The notes under the pieces were generated by a model, which had not been told where the DNA came from, ran no database searches, and worked only from the letters and a program-made list of their open reading frames with translations. Of a DNA stretch of 64,000 nucleotides, positions 59,983-64,000 are shown one piece after another. The stretch comes from Haematococcus lacustris (lineage: Eukaryota > Chlorophyta > Chlorophyceae > Chlamydomonadales > Haematococcaceae). A program made the position numbers and the translations under genes. The stretch spans positions 3,909,810 to 3,973,809 of the forward strand of contig JASKMD010000015.1 in assembly GCA_030144725.1 (NCBI GenBank), read 5' to 3'. Positions within the stretch are counted from its first letter, which is position 1. The number at the start of each line of letters is the position of its first letter.

Positions 59983-60747
59983 ACAGCCTACCGTACTATC
60001 TCTTTTGATTCGCGAGGCCCCGAAAAATAAAATCAAATACTCTTTCCCGACCCAAAAATAAGATTGTTTATTTCTTCCCGATGCAAACAATGCTGCAAAA
60101 CACAGTTCTGAGGATGTGGGTGTGCTTATAAATATTCTAGGGTGCCATACCTTGCATACCATGTCAATCCTCCATGGTTCTAGCACTTCTTGCACATGTC
60201 ACCATGTCAAGCTACCCGGTCACCCAGTCAAAGCTAGTATGCAAGGGTAGTGTCACCGTGCACCAAGTCACCAAATCTTGACTTTGCACTAGATAGGGCA
60301 CTGAACCTCCCCATGGTGCTCCTGTGGCTGCTTGCAGTGCCGGCATATCTCTGCATCCTCCTCTGAACACTCAAACTTGCGTGCCCTTGCAGTCACCCAT
60401 GCCGCAGCTTTGGCCAATGCGAAGATCCCAGCAGCTGACTTGGTGCGGTCAGCCACCCCGGCTGCTGACCTGGTGCGGCCAGCCACACCGGCTGCTGCCC
60501 TAGACTGGCCAACCACCCCTACAACTGACTTCTTGCAGCCAGCCACCCCGGCTGCTAACTTGCTAACAACAAGCCTAACACAAACTAACACAAAGCGGTC
60601 CATCGCATCGATATATATGCAGGTCAAATAATTGTTTGACCACTTCGCGATTCCGTTAAAAACCACATTGTTTACTCGTTCGCGATTTCGCGAGGCCAAA
60701 AAAACGATTCGCGGACGCGAATCAAAAGAGAGAGTACGGTAGGCTGT
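59983..60747. mobile_element. 765-bp terminal-inverted-repeat element
   Basis: The left end ACAGCCTACCGTACTATCTC continues TTTTGATTCGCG. The right end is its reverse complement with one difference over 32 bp (ends at 60747). The ends are AT-rich with GATTCGCG blocks. No transposase is recognisable, so it is probably a MITE. The target duplication is at most two bases (AG) and not convincing. It contains the decapeptide-repeat frame at 60289-60632 on the minus strand. Confidence 0.75.
60289..60632 (-). other. Decapeptide-repeat open frame with a Cys/His cluster
   Basis: On the minus strand about six 10-residue units occur, for example RAAAGVAGRT, RSAAGVADRT and KSAAGIFALA. They are followed by CSEEDAEICRHCKQPQEHH and a stop at 60289, a possible small zinc-binding end. 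The frame runs on upstream beyond the element without a clear start. It may be a remnant of the element's protein or a captured exon. The function is not recognised. Confidence 0.35.
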
Positions 60748-62561
60748 AGTCTTCATGGTGTGAGCCGTGGAAGTTATACTGTAGTACATGCGCTGTGACA
60801 ACACTAAGTTGTGAACGCAGGAGAAACAGCGTAAACAACCAGTGCGGGGCCTAGTATGGTGCTCGGTAGTGATCCCCCACGTCCTGCCACAGCCCCCATG
60901 CAGCCAGAGCCAGGGCCCATCAGTGATGGCATCACTCCCCCGCCAGCCAAGCGCAGCAGGCGCACCAAGGCTAAGCAGGCAGCTGAGCCCGTTCAAAGGG
61001 CCAGGCAGGTGGCTGGACAGGGACTGCTGGACATGCAACGCATTTGGAAGAGCAGGTTATGCCCGCTGGAGCAGGGCCAATGAAAGGACCGGTAGTTACG
61101 AGCCCCCATTCGCGAGGAGTACCAGCAGCGCTACAAGCTGCTCAATGACCGGAAGGTCAGGCAGGAAGGAAGGAACCCTACCGGAAGGTCAGGCAGCGGC
61201 TGCACCAGGCTGCAGAGACAATCAATGACTGGCTAAACCCCTATTGGTTTTGACAGGCTGTTATCCTTGTAAGCTGTCAGTCTGATGGGGTGCCCAGTGG
61301 TCTCCAGTTGGCTAGAACGAAAGTGCCACCGGTTTGGGATTTGTGGTCATCAAGGGTGCGCCCGATGACGTACCATGTTGAATGAGTTACCCTTTGTTCC
61401 AACACAATACAGCATCTATTCTGGCATGTCGCCTGAGACTGGGAAATCATCAAATGTCCAGATTGTTTGTTCCTTTACCTGTGTCTTGAGCTTACGATGA
61501 TCGTTACGATCCCAGACCAGCAAACCAGCCCTGTTCAGGAGGTGGATAATCATTGCAAACCCGCCATGCTATCTTTGCTGTGACGTATGCTTTGCTTGTG
61601 GCTTGGCGTTGCCTATTTTATGCTTTGCCACTGCATTAGCTTGCGTGCTGTGCTTTGTTTTGGTGTTTTTTGCTTGTTTTCCCACCGCAGCTCTTATTCT
61701 TGCCTTTACCCACTCTCCTTGCGGCCAGCCCCTCCTAGCGCTTCTATCAGATAGAAGCGCGATGTTCTTTCTGTGCCTGTTTTTGAAGCATAAAACAAGT
61801 AAAACAACCAGGAACCAGGACACCAACATAGACGAACCCGTATACGCGCCACTAAGTCACGACGTAGGTATCGCAGCGATACTACGCAGGGTAGGATGAT
61901 GTGCAAGCGGTGTACGCACAGCAGAGCCGATGAAACTCCTAACCGCCGGGCAACCGCCTTCCAAGCGCGCTCGTTCGTTTGCGGTGTGGGATATGTCCCA
62001 CGTAGCAGGACGAGTGCATAGCCGCTGACAGTGCCTCGCTTCACGGCCTCGTTCCTGCGACAGGGTCACGTCCCAGGTTAAGCTTAAAACGCCAAGACTG
62101 TTGTCACTTGGCTGAGTACGCCGTCAGCGTGTTATCACAGCTCAAATGCCGCAATTGAAAGCGGGCGAGGCGCAGGAGACTGGTGGGCTTCCCGTCCAGG
62201 CCTGCGGAGTGCCACTGCCATCACTGCACCTGCATCGCCTTAGGGCGCAGGTGGGGCGCAGCGCTTCACTTCAGCTACTACCCATGTGCGGTGCCTGAAC
62301 CCCCGTCTCATTCATACTGTGCAGGTTTCGCTGCGCAGTAGCTCGCCGCGATCCCCGTCCTTGATCACGGGGATGCGTGCCAACACATGGCTGTGCGGTG
62401 AGGTGGTCACCTGGGTCTGGGACTCATCAACACAGGACAAAGCTGCAGGAAACTAAATGGAGGAGGCAGCAGACTGCTGAGCTCCCTAAGCTCATATCTG
62501 AAGTACTAGCAATACTGACCTCTATAATCTTCACAGATGTGATTGTTGCTTGGCTCCTCAG
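60748..62561. other. Intergenic, possible degraded element pieces
   Basis: A plus frame at 60856-61083 reads DGITPPPAKRSRRTKAKQAA and then shifts to a Cys-containing piece (CWTCNAFGRAGYARWSRA) and REEYQQRYKLLNDRKVR (about 61115-61165), like the broken coding region of an unknown mobile element. 61290-61370 matches 40070-40140. A hydrophobic plus frame lies at 61603-61899 with a perfect 11-bp-arm palindrome at 61738-61760. A possible RCC1-like GGHLGLG reading near 62410 could be an upstream exon of the next gene. Confidence 0.35.
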
Positions 62562-64000
62562 GGGCTGCCCAAGCTGTGGATGACGACAGCACATCTAGTC
62601 AGGCAGCAGAGTTGCTCGCTCCATCCCTGGGACCTTGGAGCGCCCTGAGCTTTGGGAGTGGACATGCAGCTGCAGTGACGACAAGGGTGTGTTGCCATTG
62701 CTATTCCTGGTTCACTGTGTCGCGCAAAAACCATATGTGTTCATAGCTGCGCACTCTTTCCCTGCTGTCATGTCCAGGGCAAGCTGTACTGCTGGGGTCA
62801 GACCACTGAGGGGCAGTGTGGTAGCAGTACCTCCCTCATCAGCCCAGAGTGTGGTGGCAGCGCTGCTGGTGGCAATGCCACCGAGTCAGAGCCCGCAGCA
62901 CAGTGCAAGGACAGAACGAGGAGCACCAACATCACTCCTGCAAGAGTTCGATCCAACAGCATGGGCCATGCCATGTGAGTGGCACGGTGTCCTGCTTCAG
63001 TCTCAGCCTGGGAGTTGCAAGAGTTTGTCGTAATTTGTCTGCATCGCCTACTGCAGGCTGCAGTTTAGGCAGCTTCAACAGCAACTCAACATGCAGCTGC
63101 CTCGCTCCCGCATGCCATGACCAGCAAGAAACCAACCATGCACCCCCCTTTGCACCTACCCAGAGCGACTCAGCTGCTGCATAGCTGCTACACCCACACC
63201 CATCACTGCCATAGTCCATGCCACACCATTTGCTATATGCAGTGCTGACATCATGTCGTGTCCGCACCCCACCTGCCCCGCAGTGCAGTGGCCTGTGGAG
63301 GGAGTCACACGCTGGCCATCACAAGCTATGGCGTGCTGACCTGGGGCAGCAATTCGAACGGGCAGCTGGGTCTGGGCCGCAGGCACCCAGGCCCCTTCAC
63401 ATGCAAGCCGCACCTGGTGTCAGGCCTCAGGTCACACAAGGTCACACAAGTAGTGGCAGGCCTGACCCACAGCCTCTGCCTTACAGAGCAGTGCCAGGTG
63501 CGCCCTGCCCCGTGGCCCGCCTGGCTGTGGCTGCACACCACCTCCTCCCAGGCTCATGGTGGCCTTGTGTGCTGATCTCCTGCCCGTGTGACATAACGCC
63601 CGCAGCCCCCTTGCTTGCCTCACTGGACTTGCCTCCCTGCTTGTTGCTGTGACCCCGGCGGCCTGGGCCGCGCCACTGCCTCAGCAGGGCATAGCACTGA
63701 GCACATTGTGCCCTGCTGGCTGGCCTGTGCTAACACCTGGCACCTGACAGCTATGGTGTGGCCATGGTGCTATGGAGTGCGCCTGGTGCTATTACCATGG
63801 TGCGCCTGGTGCTATTACCATGGTGTGCCTGGTGCTATGGCCATGGTGTGCTATGCTGCTATGCTACCTGACAGCTATGGTGCAATGGTGCCTGATGCTA
63901 TGGAGCAGCATGGTGCTGGGCCTCTGGCCATGGTGTGCCTGGTGCCTGCTGATCTGCAGGTGTTCAGCTGGGGAGGCAACCAGTGGGGCCAGCTGGGTCT
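62562..64000 (+). CDS. RCC1-repeat (beta-propeller) protein, partial
   Basis: RCC1 repeats build a seven-bladed propeller used in guanine-exchange or scaffold proteins. Four exons are visible (62562-62686, 62778-62974, 63284-63497, 63960 to the window end) and join in phase. They read ALSFGSGHAAAVTTRGKLYC, WGQTTEGQCGSS, then VACGGSHTLAITSYGVLTWG, SNSNGQLGLG, VVAGLTHSLCLTE and finally VFSWGGNQWGQLGL, the repeated G.H(S/T).A(V)T and WG.N..GQLGLG signatures. The first exon begins in phase 1, so at least one 5' exon lies upstream. The 3' end is outside the window. The Ser/Thr/Cys-rich insert after the first blade is unusual. What the protein regulates cannot be told from this part. Confidence 0.85.
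63770..63905. repeat. Short tandem repeats in an RCC1-gene intron
   Basis: A unit of about 20 bp, GCCTGGTGCTATTACCATGG, and decayed versions of it (GGTGCTATGGCCATGGTG) repeat four or more times within the intron 63498-63959. Confidence 0.7.

Noticed and set aside
61603..61899. 98-codon hydrophobic plus-strand frame
   Set aside because: No splice context, no recognised motif, and an equally open antisense frame. Composition alone could produce it, so it is mentioned only in the region note.

Overview
The window looks like nuclear DNA of a green alga, probably a chlorophycean. Its genes are intron-dense with GTGAGT/GTGGGT-type donors and GC-rich third positions, and their best-recognised relatives have plant-like architectures (PEX1, a membrane-anchored dCMP deaminase, a plant-type VOC protein, a GT10 fucosyltransferase). 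The surroundings are rich in LINEs, a chromodomain LTR retrotransposon and CTG/GCC microsatellites. The species cannot be named from the sequence. All homology calls come from motif recognition by eye; no database search was run. Exon coordinates were read by hand from splice sites and reading phase and may be off by a base or two.

Positions 1-20314 are almost pure mobile DNA. A head-to-tail array of six 5'-truncated LINE copies lies on the minus strand (about 2415 bp each; one is longer). One copy holds a tRNA-derived SINE with an 11-bp target duplication. The last copy is split by a 5.9-kb Ty3/gypsy chromovirus with 382-bp LTRs and a 5-bp target duplication. Positions 20315-22110 hold a foldback-like inverted repeat and the 3' end of a second LINE whose tail matches the SINE tail.

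Positions 22111-36418 are one 12-exon minus-strand gene for the peroxisomal AAA ATPase PEX1. Its last two exons lie about 6.8 kb beyond the rest because intron 10 contains a 5.4-kb, hairpin-rich, inverted-repeat-bounded element of unrecognised family.

Positions 36919-64000 are gene-dense: dCMP deaminase (+), a CxxCxxCC zinc/iron-chelating protein (+), a signal-peptide ankyrin/multi-WW protein (-), a plant-type VOC/glyoxalase protein (-), a GT10 alpha-1,3-fucosyltransferase-like protein (-) with a 15/12-bp minisatellite in one intron, a membrane protein with a Pro/Tyr-rich tail (+), and the middle of an RCC1-repeat gene (+) that runs off the end. PEX1/dCMP deaminase and GT10/membrane protein are divergent pairs with short shared 5' regions; the CxxCxxCC and WW genes converge. 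The genes act in peroxisome import, nucleotide metabolism, Golgi glycosylation and probably ER or membrane functions, so no single pathway links them. Three small inverted-repeat elements and several dispersed repeat pairs lie between and within genes. I found no rRNA gene, CRISPR array or functional tRNA gene.
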